From Myxococcus xanthus (GTDB taxonomy: Bacteria; Myxococcota; Myxococcia; Myxococcales; Myxococcaceae), in NCBI RefSeq assembly GCF_013116825.1, contig NZ_JABFNS010000044.1, forward strand, positions 1 through 60,394: a stretch of 60,394 nucleotides of DNA, in the 5' to 3' direction. Positions 1 to 6,767 of the stretch are shown here, in pieces (within the stretch, counting starts at the first letter, position 1; every line of letters starts with the position of its first letter). A model generated the notes under the pieces. That model did no database searches and was not told the DNA's origin. It saw only the letters and a list, made by a program, of their open reading frames with translations. The translations under genes were made by a program, and so were the position numbers.

Positions 1-1
1 T

Positions 2-418
2 CCTCCGGCCCCTGCTGCACCGGCCACCACCTCGGCCGAGGGCACGCAGCCCGCTCGCCAGCGCGGGCGCTTCGGCGGCATGTCGCTGCAGCAGTTGCAG
101 GAGAAGTACCGCGAAGTCGTCGAGCGTCCGACGGGCAGCAGCAACGTCTCCTACCTCCAGTGGAAGATTCGGGAGGCGGAGGCTGGGCGAATCAACGTAG
201 GCCCGCGTCCCGAGCGCGAGGTGAAGGTGCGCGAGGACGGCAAGCGTGTCATCCCGCTCTCATTCGACGACGAGGCCATCAAGGCCCTGGACAAGGCCTG
301 GCGCGACGCGGGCCTGCCGAGCCGCACGCGCCTCGTCACGCGCGCACTGTACAACGAGCTCAAGGCCATGGGCGCCACCGAGGCCGCCGCGCACTTCGCT
401 CCGAAGGCTGAGGAGTAA
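2..418 (+). CDS. DUF2924-like / ribbon-helix-helix-like protein, 5' end outside window
   Basis: The frame is open to the left edge, so the gene is probably cut by the window; the first ATG is at 80 and has no clear ribosome binding site. An Ala/Pro-rich lead-in is followed by a segment with RPTGSSNVSYLQWKIREA, which resembles proteins found beside serine recombinases. The C-terminal part (VIPLSFDDEAIKALDKAW, then a helix-rich end) resembles a ribbon-helix-helix DNA-binding fold. I infer a small DNA-binding protein of a mobile element. The family assignment is tentative; the reading frame is well supported by codon use and by the next gene starting 8 nt later. Confidence 0.7.
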   Translation, partial: PPAPAAPATTSAEGTQPARQRGRFGGMSLQQLQEKYREVVERPTGSSNVSYLQWKIREAEAGRINVGPRPEREVKVREDGKRVIPLSFDDEAIKALDKAWRDAGLPSRTRLVTRALYNELKAMGATEAAAHFAPKAEE

Positions 419-426
419 GGCCCGGC

Positions 427-597
427 ATGACGACAAAAGAACAAGCCACCGACGCCCTCGTGTCGGTGGCGCTTCGCAAGGCGCTCTCGGGCGCCCGTGT
501 GAAAGCAAAGCTGTCCGGGACGACGCAGTGCTGGCCCTTGAACGCCCTGAAGAAGCCGATGTCACTGAAGCGACGGAATGCGAACGAAGCGCGGTAG
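427..597 (+). CDS. small basic hypothetical protein (56 aa)
   Basis: ATG at 427, 8 nt after the preceding stop, so probably co-transcribed. The product starts MTTKEQATDALVSVALRKAL and ends in a Lys/Arg-rich tail. It has no recognisable domain. A hairpin directly after the stop supports this as a real gene end. It could still be a chance frame. Confidence 0.4.
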   Translation: MTTKEQATDALVSVALRKALSGARVKAKLSGTTQCWPLNALKKPMSLKRRNANEAR

Positions 598-630
598 CGC
601 GTGACAGGGACGGCAAGGACCTATCACGCG
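598..630. terminator. hairpin between convergent genes
   Basis: Stem CGCGTGACAGG (598-608) pairs with CCTATCACGCG (620-630) with one G-T pair and an 11-nt loop. It sits exactly between two convergent genes, so it is probably a bidirectional terminator. There is no T-run. Confidence 0.5.
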
Positions 631-633
631 GTC

Positions 634-1086
634 TCAGCGCCGCTGCTCTTTCAATCGAAGAAGACGAGTGCGTCGTTCGAGCATGGCTTGACGCTCCTGC
701 TCGCGAATCGCTTCGGGATCATCACCATGCGCCCGCAGAGCACGATCCATCTCTCTATCCACCGCCCGTACGAATCGCGCCTCCGCCTCCTCGGTAAACC
801 CGAACGGGAACGTTCGTGGCAGGAGCAGAGAAGGGTGCCCTAAGAACCGAAGTTCGTCCGCGATGGGCTCTAGCAGGACTCTCGCGCCATCAATCGCCAC
901 CCACAGCGCCTGCACCGAGTCCACGCCCACCGCATCCGCCTTGAGCTTCGAGGGGCCAATCCCCACCACCTCGTATTTGCAGACATAGTCGCGTCGAGAA
1001 CGGACGGGCTTGAACCACCGGACCTCGATGCTTCCAGAGCCGTCCGCCCACTCATACTTCCTAGTCGCCACAAGTATTCTCGCCAT
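634..1086 (-). CDS. DUF6968 family protein
   Basis: 150-residue protein starting MARILVATRKYEW. A more upstream ATG is possible, but the ATG at 1086 has a GAGGG ribosome binding site at the right distance. The segment VGIGPSKLKADAVGVDSVQALWVAIDGA is the typical core of DUF6968, small proteins of unknown function common in myxobacteria. The C-terminal third is charged and helical (QERQAMLERRTRLLRLKEQRR region), likely a short coiled coil. It is convergent with the small gene ending at 597. Confidence 0.75.
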   Translation of the reverse strand: MARILVATRKYEWADGSGSIEVRWFKPVRSRRDYVCKYEVVGIGPSKLKADAVGVDSVQALWVAIDGARVLLEPIADELRFLGHPSLLLPRTFPFGFTEEAEARFVRAVDREMDRALRAHGDDPEAIREQERQAMLERRTRLLRLKEQRR

Positions 1087-1335
1087 GGTAGCCCTCAATC
1101 CCCGAAGTAGGTATAGCACCAGCTATTCCTAGCCCTCAGGCTCGAGTTCTCGTTCGCGCGGCAGCTCTCCCTCAGTTGGATGTCGGAGCTATTGCCGCAG
1201 AACCTGCACCATGCGTGGGGGAAGCCCCGAGCGCCGCGAAGCCGCGCATGCATCAAGACATTGGCTGAGGCCCAGGAGAAGTCCACCTTGCCGCGCAGGC
1301 CCAACTCGTCGAGCAGGCTCTCCTCACCCAAATGG
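1087..1335. other. intergenic stretch without a convincing gene
   Basis: Short open frames exist on both strands, but none has a ribosome binding site or a recognisable product. The right edge runs into the first copy of the 45-bp promoter-like block. Confidence 0.5.
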
Positions 1336-1380
1336 ACTTGATACGCCCGCCAACCAGAGCGTGCATGCCTTTTGCGACGG
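1336..1380 (+). promoter_or_regulatory. 45-bp promoter-like block, copy 1
   Basis: ACTTGATA at the left end, exactly 18 nt of spacer, then TGCATG, two bases, and TTTTGCGACGG. The same layout occurs in four more places, always 34-39 nt before a start codon. Here the block ends 38 nt before the ATG at 1419. TTGnnT and YGYATG would fit -35 and -10 elements; the conserved tail would be at or just after the transcription start. Confidence 0.6.
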
Positions 1381-1418
1381 GCAACAGAGCGCCGCGCGAA
1401 CCCACCGGAACACCGACT

Positions 1419-1757
1419 ATGAGCACCACGGCCGTCCCCTTCTACATTGTCCCCATCAAGGTGATTGATTTCAGCAACGCCAGGCTGTCCTTGGACCTCG
1501 GCAAGAACCAGGTCGGCAGAGCCCAACCTCAGCTGGACATTTTCCTTCCCGGCGCCCCCCATCGGCAGTTGAGCGCTTTGCTCCACACCTATGCCGCCAG
1601 CCTGGAGCTGAACACCCCACCCAACGAGCGGTGGCTCATTCGGACCGACTGCTGCGTGGAGCCGAACCACGGCCGCATCTTCCTGGAGCTGGCCGAGGGG
1701 GACCATGCCGAGGCGATGCGCGGGATGATGCTCCTCAACGCCCTGTTGCTGGACTGA
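1419..1757 (+). CDS. small hypothetical protein, tandem paralogue 1
   Basis: 112 residues, start ATG 1419 chosen because the paralogue at 1974 starts at the equivalent place. It has a beta-rich N-terminus, then FLPGAPHRQLSALLHTYAAS, then EPNHGRIFLELAEGDHAEAM and a hydrophobic end. I do not recognise the family. It is clearly related to the products at 1974 and 3036. There is no signal peptide or membrane segment, so it is probably cytosolic. The whole gene plus downstream spacer is duplicated in tandem. Confidence 0.7.
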   Translation: MSTTAVPFYIVPIKVIDFSNARLSLDLGKNQVGRAQPQLDIFLPGAPHRQLSALLHTYAASLELNTPPNERWLIRTDCCVEPNHGRIFLELAEGDHAEAMRGMMLLNALLLD

Positions 1758-1775
1758 ACGGCAGGGGCAGGGGAA

Positions 1776-1798
1776 CCCGCGCCGCACCACCGCGCGGG
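1776..1798 (+). terminator. GC-rich hairpin after paralogue 1
   Basis: CCCGCGC (1776-1782) pairs with GCGCGGG (1792-1798), 18 nt after the stop. No T-tract follows, so it is a terminator or mRNA-stabilising hairpin by inference. An equivalent hairpin lies at 2335-2357. Confidence 0.45.
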
Positions 1799-1889
1799 CT
1801 CCTCTCCCAATCCCGTGACACTGAAACACCACGCGAAACACGCCGCAATCCTCGGCGCCAACTACATCCAGCACAAAACATCAGACACA

Positions 1890-1934
1890 ACTTGCTTCGC
1901 ACCCCCACGTAGGGATGTATGCGTTTCGCGACGA
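1890..1934 (+). promoter_or_regulatory. 45-bp promoter-like block, copy 2
   Basis: ACTTGCTT, 18-nt spacer, TGTATG, CG, TTTCGCGACGA, ending 39 nt before ATG 1974. A 20-codon frame starts at ATG 1915 inside the block. Its stop overlaps the gene start as ATGA, which would allow translational coupling. Confidence 0.6.
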
Positions 1935-1973
1935 ACGACAAAGCGCCGCGCCAACCCCAAAGGAACGCACACC

Positions 1974-2315
1974 ATGAAGACCACCCCCAAGCCCCCTCGC
2001 CTTGGCCAGACGACGGCAACCGCCCCCCAGAACGCCACGGTGACTCTGAGCCTCAGCAAGAACCGATACGGCACGCCTCAGCCGCAGGTGGACTTCTTCC
2101 TCCCGCGCGGCTCCAGCCACCGGGAGACGAGCGCGATGCTCTACACGTTCGCCGCCAGCGTGGAGCTGCGCACGCCTACCAGCGAGCGATGGATTGTGCA
2201 GACCGAGCGCCTCGAGGAGGCGAATCACGGCCGCGTCTACCTGGAGCTGTCCAAGGGGGACCATGCCGAAGCCATGCGGGGAATGGCGCTCCTCAACGCC
2301 GTGCTGCCGCGCTGA
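1974..2315 (+). CDS. small hypothetical protein, tandem paralogue 2
   Basis: 113 residues starting MKTTPKPPRLGQTTATAPQN. It shares with paralogue 1 the core LSLSKNRYGTPQPQVDFFLP, then LYTFAASVELRTP, then EANHGRVYLELSKGDHAEAM and a hydrophobic LLNAVL end. Function unknown. Purifying divergence (different bases, similar residues) argues that both copies have been real genes. It is controlled by its own copy of the 45-bp block. Confidence 0.7.
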   Translation: MKTTPKPPRLGQTTATAPQNATVTLSLSKNRYGTPQPQVDFFLPRGSSHRETSAMLYTFAASVELRTPTSERWIVQTERLEEANHGRVYLELSKGDHAEAMRGMALLNAVLPR

Positions 2316-2334
2316 GCAGCAGAGGAAGGGGGAA

Positions 2335-2357
2335 CCCGCGCCGCAGCACCGCGCGGG
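2335..2357 (+). terminator. GC-rich hairpin after paralogue 2
   Basis: CCCGCGC (2335-2341) pairs with GCGCGGG (2351-2357). It has the same position and sequence as the hairpin after paralogue 1, and no T-tract. Confidence 0.45.
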
Positions 2358-2449
2358 CTCCTCTCCCAATCCCGTGACACTGAAACACCACACGACACAC
2401 GCCCCCAACCCTGGGCGCCGACCACATTCGACACAAAACACCAGACGCG

Positions 2450-2494
2450 ACTTGCTTCCCACCCGCACGCAGGGATGTATGTGTTTCGCGACGG
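2450..2494 (+). promoter_or_regulatory. 45-bp promoter-like block, copy 3
   Basis: ACTTGCTT, 18-nt spacer, TGTATG, TG, TTTCGCGACGG, ending 34 nt before ATG 2529. About 140 bp of upstream sequence is also shared with copy 2, although the downstream genes are unrelated. Confidence 0.6.
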
Positions 2495-2528
2495 CCAGCG
2501 ACGGCCCCGCCAACACACGGAGAACCCC

Positions 2529-2870
2529 ATGAGCCGCCCCATCGTGATTGTCGAGAGCCCTTACGCCGGTGACATCGAGCGCAACGTCGCGTATGCCCGG
2601 GCGGCCCTCAGCGACTGCCTCCGGCGCGGCGAGGCCCCCTACGCGAGCCACCTGCTCTACACGCAGCCTGGGGTGCTGCGGGACGAGGTCCCCGAGGAGC
2701 GCAACCACGGCATCGAGGCGGGCTTCGAATTCCGCCGCGTCGCGCAGGCCACGGTGGACTACACGGACCTCGGCTACTCGGAGGGGATGAAGCTGGGCAT
2801 CCGCCACGCCGAGGCCCTCGGCCACCCCATCGAGTACCGCTCGCTTCCCGGCTGGGCCACCCAGGCGTAA
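2529..2870 (+). CDS. DUF7768 (nucleoside 2-deoxyribosyltransferase-like fold) protein
   Basis: 113 residues. The pattern MSRPIVIVESPYAGDIERN, then YARAALSDCLRRGEAPYASH, then LGYSEGMKLGIRHAEALG fits DUF7768, small phage and plasmid proteins with a Rossmann-like fold resembling nucleoside deoxyribosyltransferases. A role in nucleotide metabolism of a mobile element is inference. The start is chosen at ATG 2529; an in-frame upstream extension through the 45-bp block (MYVFRDGQ...) is possible but is shared as DNA by genes in other frames. Confidence 0.8.
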   Translation: MSRPIVIVESPYAGDIERNVAYARAALSDCLRRGEAPYASHLLYTQPGVLRDEVPEERNHGIEAGFEFRRVAQATVDYTDLGYSEGMKLGIRHAEALGHPIEYRSLPGWATQA

Positions 2871-2956
2871 GCGTCGGGACGCAGCGACAGGGCAGCAGGA
2901 GCCAAGCACCTCGGCCGCGCCCTTTCGCAGAGTCAACGCGGAGCCCCACAGACTCA

Positions 2957-3001
2957 ACTTGAATTGCATCCCCACAAGAGCGCGTATGTCTTTCGCAACG
3001 G
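2957..3001 (+). promoter_or_regulatory. 45-bp promoter-like block, copy 4
   Basis: ACTTGAAT, 18-nt spacer, CGTATG, TC, TTTCGCAACGG, ending 34 nt before the GTG at 3036. Confidence 0.6.
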
Positions 3002-3035
3002 GCGACACCCCGCCCTACGGAACGCGAGGACAACG

Positions 3036-3342
3036 GTGGCCACGACGAGCCAGCAGTTGATGATGGTAGGACAGCACACCGCGCGCCATGGAATTCCCCA
3101 GCCGTACATCGAGGTGCGCTTCCCGAAGGACACGCGCCAGCGCAGGCTGAGCCCCGCCCTCCATCGACTCTACGCCGATGTCGAGATGGCAACCCCGGAG
3201 AGCGAGGGTTGGGACGTTCGCATCGAACTACTCCCGGATGTGTTCATCTTCTCCGGAGGCCGCGTGTACCTGGAGCTGGCGGGGGGGCACCCCGGATGAG
3301 GCCGAGCGCGCGATGGCGCTGCTCAAAAGCCTCGTGGGTTGA
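3036..3342 (+). pseudogene. third paralogue of the 1419/1974 family, frameshifted
   Basis: GTG 3036 gives a product with IPQPYIEVRFPKDTRQRRLS, LYADVEMATPESEGW and GGRVYLELAGG, matching the two tandem paralogues. The frame then hits TGA at 3297-3299. Removing one base from the run of seven G at 3281-3287 restores DEAERAMALLKSLVG and a stop at 3340-3342, which matches the C-terminal helix of the relatives. So the gene carries a +1 shift in a homopolymer. It could be a true inactivating mutation, a sequencing error or phase variation. Confidence 0.65.
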
Positions 3343-3636
3343 GCCCTTCTGAGCCCCTCGGCAGGCGCCGCGTGCAGCGCGCGCCCGCCAGCAGCCCGGC
3401 GCCGGTGGAAGGCTCCTCCGGCTGCCCCAGCGGACGCAGCGGGGGACTCCGCGCCGACACATCCCGCCAATCCCCCGGCCTATCGCCAAGACAATCACAC
3501 ACACTTGAATTCCGCCTACCGCCCCGAGCCCAGGAACGCGGGGCTGCTCGCCATCCGCAGAAGGCCGGCATGAAACCTCGCGAATTCTCGCGGCTATTTC
3601 AGACACTCAAATTCACCCCACCAACCTTCAAAGAGG
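3343..3636. other. intergenic stretch before the amidoligase promoter
   Basis: I see no gene here. It holds a palindromic CGCGAATTCTCGCG near 3580-3593 and an ACTTGAATT segment near 3503 that recalls the left end of the 45-bp block without its right half. Confidence 0.4.
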
Positions 3637-3681
3637 ACTTGCCTCATTCGCACACCGGAGCACGTATGTGTTTCGCAACGG
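3637..3681 (+). promoter_or_regulatory. 45-bp promoter-like block, copy 5
   Basis: ACTTGCCT, 18-nt spacer, CGTATG, TG, TTTCGCAACGG, ending 37 nt before ATG 3719 of the amidoligase gene. Confidence 0.6.
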
Positions 3682-3718
3682 GCGCCACAGCCCCGCGCCA
3701 ATGCGAGAGGCAAACTCC

Positions 3719-4672
3719 ATGAAGACGCTCCGGTTTGGAATTGAGATTGAGACGGTTGGCGCCACCCGCCAGAAACTGGCCTACGCGATTCAGGGCGCGG
3801 TAGGTGGGCACGCTTCCGGCGACTACCGGGGCTGGCAGGTGACGGACGCCCAGGGCCGCACCTGGAAGGTGGTGGCGGACGCCTCGCTGAGCGGGGGCGA
3901 GTACAGCGGCGAAATCGTCTCCCCCATCCTCACCTACCAGGAAATGGACGCCTTACAGCAGGTGGTGCGCGCCGCGCGCGAGGCCGGCGCCCGCTCCGAC
4001 GCCTCCACCGGCATCCACATCCACGTCGACGGCAGCCGCTTCGACGCCAAGGGCGTCACCAACCTCGTCAAAATGGTGCACAAGCAGGAGCGCCTCCTGG
4101 AGACGGCCCTCGGGGTGAGTGCGGCCCGGCTGGCCCGGTACTGCCGGCCCATCGATGGGGCATTCCTCCAGCGACTGGAGGCCCGGCGCCCGCGCACCCT
4201 GCAGGAGGTGAATGAGGCTTGGTACGGGCGCCGCAACAGCATGCCCAACCGCTACGACTCCAGCCGCTACCACGGCCTCAACCTCAACAGCCTCTTCTTC
4301 CGGGGCACCATCGAATTCCGGTACTTCAACGGCACGGTGCACGCGGGAGAGGTGAAGGCCTACGTCCAACTGGTGCTCGCACTCGCCGCCCGGGCCCTGG
4401 CCTCGAAGGCCGCCTCCAGCAAGCGCCGCGACTTCAACCCCGCCACCGCGAAGTACGACTTCCGGGTGTTCCTCTTGCACCTGGGCCTCATCGGCGAGGA
4501 ATTCAAGACGGCCCGCCTCCACCTCCTCAAGCGCCTGGAGGGCAGCGCCGCCTGGAAGGGCCAGCGCCGCGACAGGCGCAGCCCGAGCGGGGAGGGCACG
4601 CCCGGCAGCGAGGGCACGCAGAGCGGCGCTGGGGGCGTCCAGGGCGGCGTGCACGAGGCCCTCGCCGCCTGA
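3719..4672 (+). CDS. amidoligase (Amidoligase_2 family)
   Basis: 317-residue COOH-NH2 ligase of the glutamine-synthetase-like fold. Visible motifs are FGIEIE at residues 6-11, [11 protein letters not shown] near 59-69, TGIHIHVD near 97-104 and [12 protein letters not shown]...[10 protein letters not shown] near 184-207. These give the acidic metal/ATP-binding residues and the His and Arg of the family. Such enzymes join an amino group to a carboxylate, often making gamma-glutamyl-type bonds. The Gly/Ser-rich last ~40 residues look unstructured. The neighbours are two AIG2-type cyclotransferases, a known pairing in which one enzyme makes and another cleaves the linkage. The substrate is unknown. 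Confidence 0.88.
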   Translation: MKTLRFGIEIETVGATRQKLAYAIQGAVGGHASGDYRGWQVTDAQGRTWKVVADASLSGGEYSGEIVSPILTYQEMDALQQVVRAAREAGARSDASTGIHIHVDGSRFDAKGVTNLVKMVHKQERLLETALGVSAARLARYCRPIDGAFLQRLEARRPRTLQEVNEAWYGRRNSMPNRYDSSRYHGLNLNSLFFRGTIEFRYFNGTVHAGEVKAYVQLVLALAARALASKAASSKRRDFNPATAKYDFRVFLLHLGLIGEEFKTARLHLLKRLEGSAAWKGQRRDRRSPSGEGTPGSEGTQSGAGGVQGGVHEALAA

Positions 4673-4757
4673 AGCGGCTTTCACGCCGGGCCCTTGAGGG
4701 CCCTGGCCGGCAATGACTACGGCGGGCCGCGCGCCCGCCCCCAACACGGAGAAACCC

Positions 4758-5198
4758 ATGCTCTACTTCGCCTACGGCTCCAACCTCGACAGGGCCCAAA
4801 TGCGCACGCGCTGCCCTGGCGCCACCGTCGAGGCCCGGGCCACTCTTCCCGGACACACCCTGGTGTTCGGCGGGTACAGCCGCCGCTGGGGCGGCGCCGT
4901 CGCCAGCCTCCAGCGCGTGCGCGGCGCCCACGTCGAGGGGCTGCTTTACCGCCTCACCCCGGGGGACTTGCGCGCCCTCGACGCCTTCGAGGGGCACCCC
5001 TTCGCGTACCAGCGCGCCACGCGACTGGTGACGGACAGGGCTGGCCAGCGCCGTCGCGCACTGGTGTACCTCCAGCCCGAGGCATGCTTCGAATCCTGGC
5101 CACCCGCCACCCGTTACTTCCTCGTCCTCTGGCACGCCTACGGACGCCTGGGCTTCAACCGCGCCGCCCTCTCAGGCGCCCTGGGAGGTGTGGCGTGA
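4758..5198 (+). CDS. AIG2-like gamma-glutamylcyclotransferase 1
   Basis: 146 residues starting MLYFAYGSNLDRAQM. YGSN is the glycine-loop signature of the gamma-glutamylcyclotransferase fold, and ALDAFEGHPFAYQR carries the expected catalytic Glu. The family releases 5-oxoproline from gamma-glutamyl amines. The start at 4758 is preceded by CGGAGAAA. It lies 85 nt after the amidoligase, and its stop overlaps the next gene's GTG start, so the two cyclotransferases are translationally coupled. Confidence 0.88.
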   Translation: MLYFAYGSNLDRAQMRTRCPGATVEARATLPGHTLVFGGYSRRWGGAVASLQRVRGAHVEGLLYRLTPGDLRALDAFEGHPFAYQRATRLVTDRAGQRRRALVYLQPEACFESWPPATRYFLVLWHAYGRLGFNRAALSGALGGVA

Positions 5199-5587
5199 AG
5201 CGCGATTCAACCTCCGTCACGCGCGTCTTCGTCTACGGGACGCTGCTGTCCGGCGAGCCCAACCACCACCTCCTGCGCGGCGCACACCTCGTCGGCCCGG
5301 CGCGGACGCAGCCCCGCTTCACCCTCTACGACTACGGGCCCTTCCCCGCCCTCGCCTCCGGGGGCAAGCACACCGTCGAAGGGGAGGTGTACGAAGTCGA
5401 CGCGCTCACGCTAGCGGCGCTCGACAGGCTCGAGGGCCACCCCCGCTTCTACCAACGCAGCCCCATTACTCTCGACGGGGGCGCGCGCGTCGAGGCATAC
5501 CTGTTTCCCAAGGCGCGGCTGGCAGGCTGCCCCACCATCGAATCCGGTTGCTGGCGTCGACACATTCAAGCGAGGAAATCATGGTAA
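5195..5587 (+). CDS. AIG2-like gamma-glutamylcyclotransferase 2
   Basis: 130 residues with GTG start overlapping the previous stop (GTGA at 5195-5198). RVFVYGTLLSGEPNHHLL is the AIG2 N-terminal loop (YGTL version), and LDRLEGHPRFYQR supplies the acidic catalytic position. It is only distantly similar to the preceding copy, so it probably has a different substrate and is not a recent duplicate. It is the second gene of an amidoligase/cyclotransferase operon. The C-terminal end CWRRHIQARKSW overlaps the next gene by 7 nt. Confidence 0.87.
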   Translation: MKRDSTSVTRVFVYGTLLSGEPNHHLLRGAHLVGPARTQPRFTLYDYGPFPALASGGKHTVEGEVYEVDALTLAALDRLEGHPRFYQRSPITLDGGARVEAYLFPKARLAGCPTIESGCWRRHIQARKSW

Positions 5588-5823
5588 TCGTCATGCGTGA
5601 CGGGCGTGTCCTCCAGGGCACTGCCGTCCAAATCGTGAAGGGAATGCAGGACATCGCCTTCGGAGTGGAGCGCTTGTCCTTGGGTGAGTACATCGACTGG
5701 GTGGTAGGCAATGCCCAGCGTTTCGAGTCCGTCGCGCTGCGCGTCCAGGGCGAATCCGACGAGGAGAAGGCCGCGTCGCTCGTGGAGAAGATGCTGCGCG
5801 AGGGCCTGGCGACGCGGGGGTGA
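5581..5823 (+). CDS. small hypothetical protein (80 aa)
   Basis: ATG 5581 overlaps the end of the second cyclotransferase by 7 nt and has GAGGA 8 nt upstream. The product MVIVMRDGRVLQGTAVQIVK... reads as a beta-hairpin followed by helices (VERLSLGEYIDWVVGNAQRF, EEKAASLVEKMLREGL). It is not recognised. Coupled translation suggests a role with the amidoligase/cyclotransferase genes, but small genes of mobile elements are often unrelated to their neighbours. Confidence 0.7.
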   Translation: MVIVMRDGRVLQGTAVQIVKGMQDIAFGVERLSLGEYIDWVVGNAQRFESVALRVQGESDEEKAASLVEKMLREGLATRG

Positions 5824-5867
5824 CGGTGCCCTCCCCCAGCGCCCCACATGAGGACTTCGCGCGTGCG

Positions 5868-6050
5868 CTACTTCCCGTTCAGCCCCTGGCGAATCGCCTC
5901 GCGCAGGGCTTCCCGCAGCAGGTACACCTCCCCCAGCAGGCGAAGCACATCCTCAGCCGCGCGCTGCAGCGGCGTCCCCTGTTCCGCGGGGTCGTCGCTC
6001 AGCAACCGCAGGTAGTGCCCTTCGAGCCCGTTGAGCTCCTCGTCCGTCAT
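5868..6050 (-). CDS. small acidic helical protein (60 aa)
   Basis: Starts MTDEELNGLEGHYLRLLSDD and continues as amphipathic helices rich in Leu, Glu and Arg, with a coiled-coil look. It is convergent with the gene ending at 5823. The preceding minus-strand frame overlaps it by about 100 nt, which is unusual; one of the two ends may be shifted. Function unknown. Confidence 0.6.
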   Translation of the reverse strand: MTDEELNGLEGHYLRLLSDDPAEQGTPLQRAAEDVLRLLGEVYLLREALREAIRQGLNGK

Positions 6051-6333
6051 GGGGCATCTGCCTCCCGAGGGACGTGACGCCGTGTCCAGTCGGGGCGTCC
6101 TCCACTGCGGGAAGAAGGCCCTCGTGGGCCCCGCGCGCCTCCACAAGCACCAAGGCCTCGCGCGCGCCCAGCGCCGTCAGCGCAGCCTCCTCCGCCCGTC
6201 GATACGCGTCCTTCGCTGCGGCCAACCGCGTCCGCGCCTTGAGACTTCCGTCCAAGCACGCATACGCCCGCTGCAACTCCACCTCTACCCGCCCCAGGCG
6301 CTCCGCGAGTGCCCGCCGCTTCTTCATGCTCAT
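5953..6333 (-). CDS. hypothetical coiled-coil protein, C-terminal part doubtful
   Basis: The first ~65 residues (MSMKKRRALAERLGRVEVEL, then Ala/Lys/Arg/Glu-rich helices) look like a genuine coiled coil. The rest is Arg/Gly/Ala-rich, overlaps the gene at 5868-6050 and reads like shadow sequence, so the real end may be earlier through a frameshift. It probably forms an operon with the downstream small acidic protein. Confidence 0.45.
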   Translation of the reverse strand: MSMKKRRALAERLGRVEVELQRAYACLDGSLKARTRLAAAKDAYRRAEEAALTALGAREALVLVEARGAHEGLLPAVEDAPTGHGVTSLGRQMPHDGRGAQRARRALPAVAERRPRGTGDAAAARG

Positions 6334-6767
6334 GGAGAGGGTGGAGAGCAGGTGGCATGCCGCACCTTCACGGACGCCTCTTCACTCGGGACGTGCTGAG
6401 CGCCGGCCCAGTGCCCACATCCGTCGGCTTGCACTCCCCAGTCCGGGCAGGAAGACGCCAGCCACCGCCGCCCACGGGCTGGAGTCCCTGGCGACGTTGG
6501 CCCATGAATTGAACTGCCCCGAAGGGCGATGCCACTGAAGGGCGTGGCATCAATCAGCCGAACTCTGTCCACAGGCTGACGGTGACTTGCCTTTCCGGCT
6601 TTAGCGCGACTGCCTCGTCCGTGCGTTCTCCAGTTAGCGGTTGCGATTGCCACCGCATTTATAGCAGTGACTCTCGCGCGCCGACAGCCGGCGAGGCTGG
6701 AAAGCCTTCGCACATTCATGTCAGCCCTTGCAGCTACGCTTCGTGGAATCCAGGGGGAGAGGGCACC
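6334..6767. other. intergenic region between divergent transcription units
   Basis: No gene seen. It contains a perfect 8-bp inverted repeat, GATGCCAC (6528-6535) and GTGGCATC (6544-6551), and an A/T-richer stretch with GCATTTATAGCAG near 6652-6664 that could hold the promoter of the type VI cluster. Confidence 0.45.

Larger units (their letters stand above)
1419..2528 (+). repeat. tandem duplication, two 555-nt units
   Basis: The distance from ATG 1419 to ATG 1974, and from ATG 1974 to ATG 2529, is 555 nt both times. Each unit contains a paralogous gene, the same GC hairpin, a shared CTCCTCTCCCAATCCCGTGA segment, and then the 45-bp block. The spacer is more alike between units than parts of the genes. 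Confidence 0.7.

Noticed and set aside
1881-3008. 375-codon minus-strand frame across several small genes
   Set aside because: It runs through intergenic spacers and tandem repeats and encodes two near-copies of the same shadow peptide, as expected from the duplication on the other strand.
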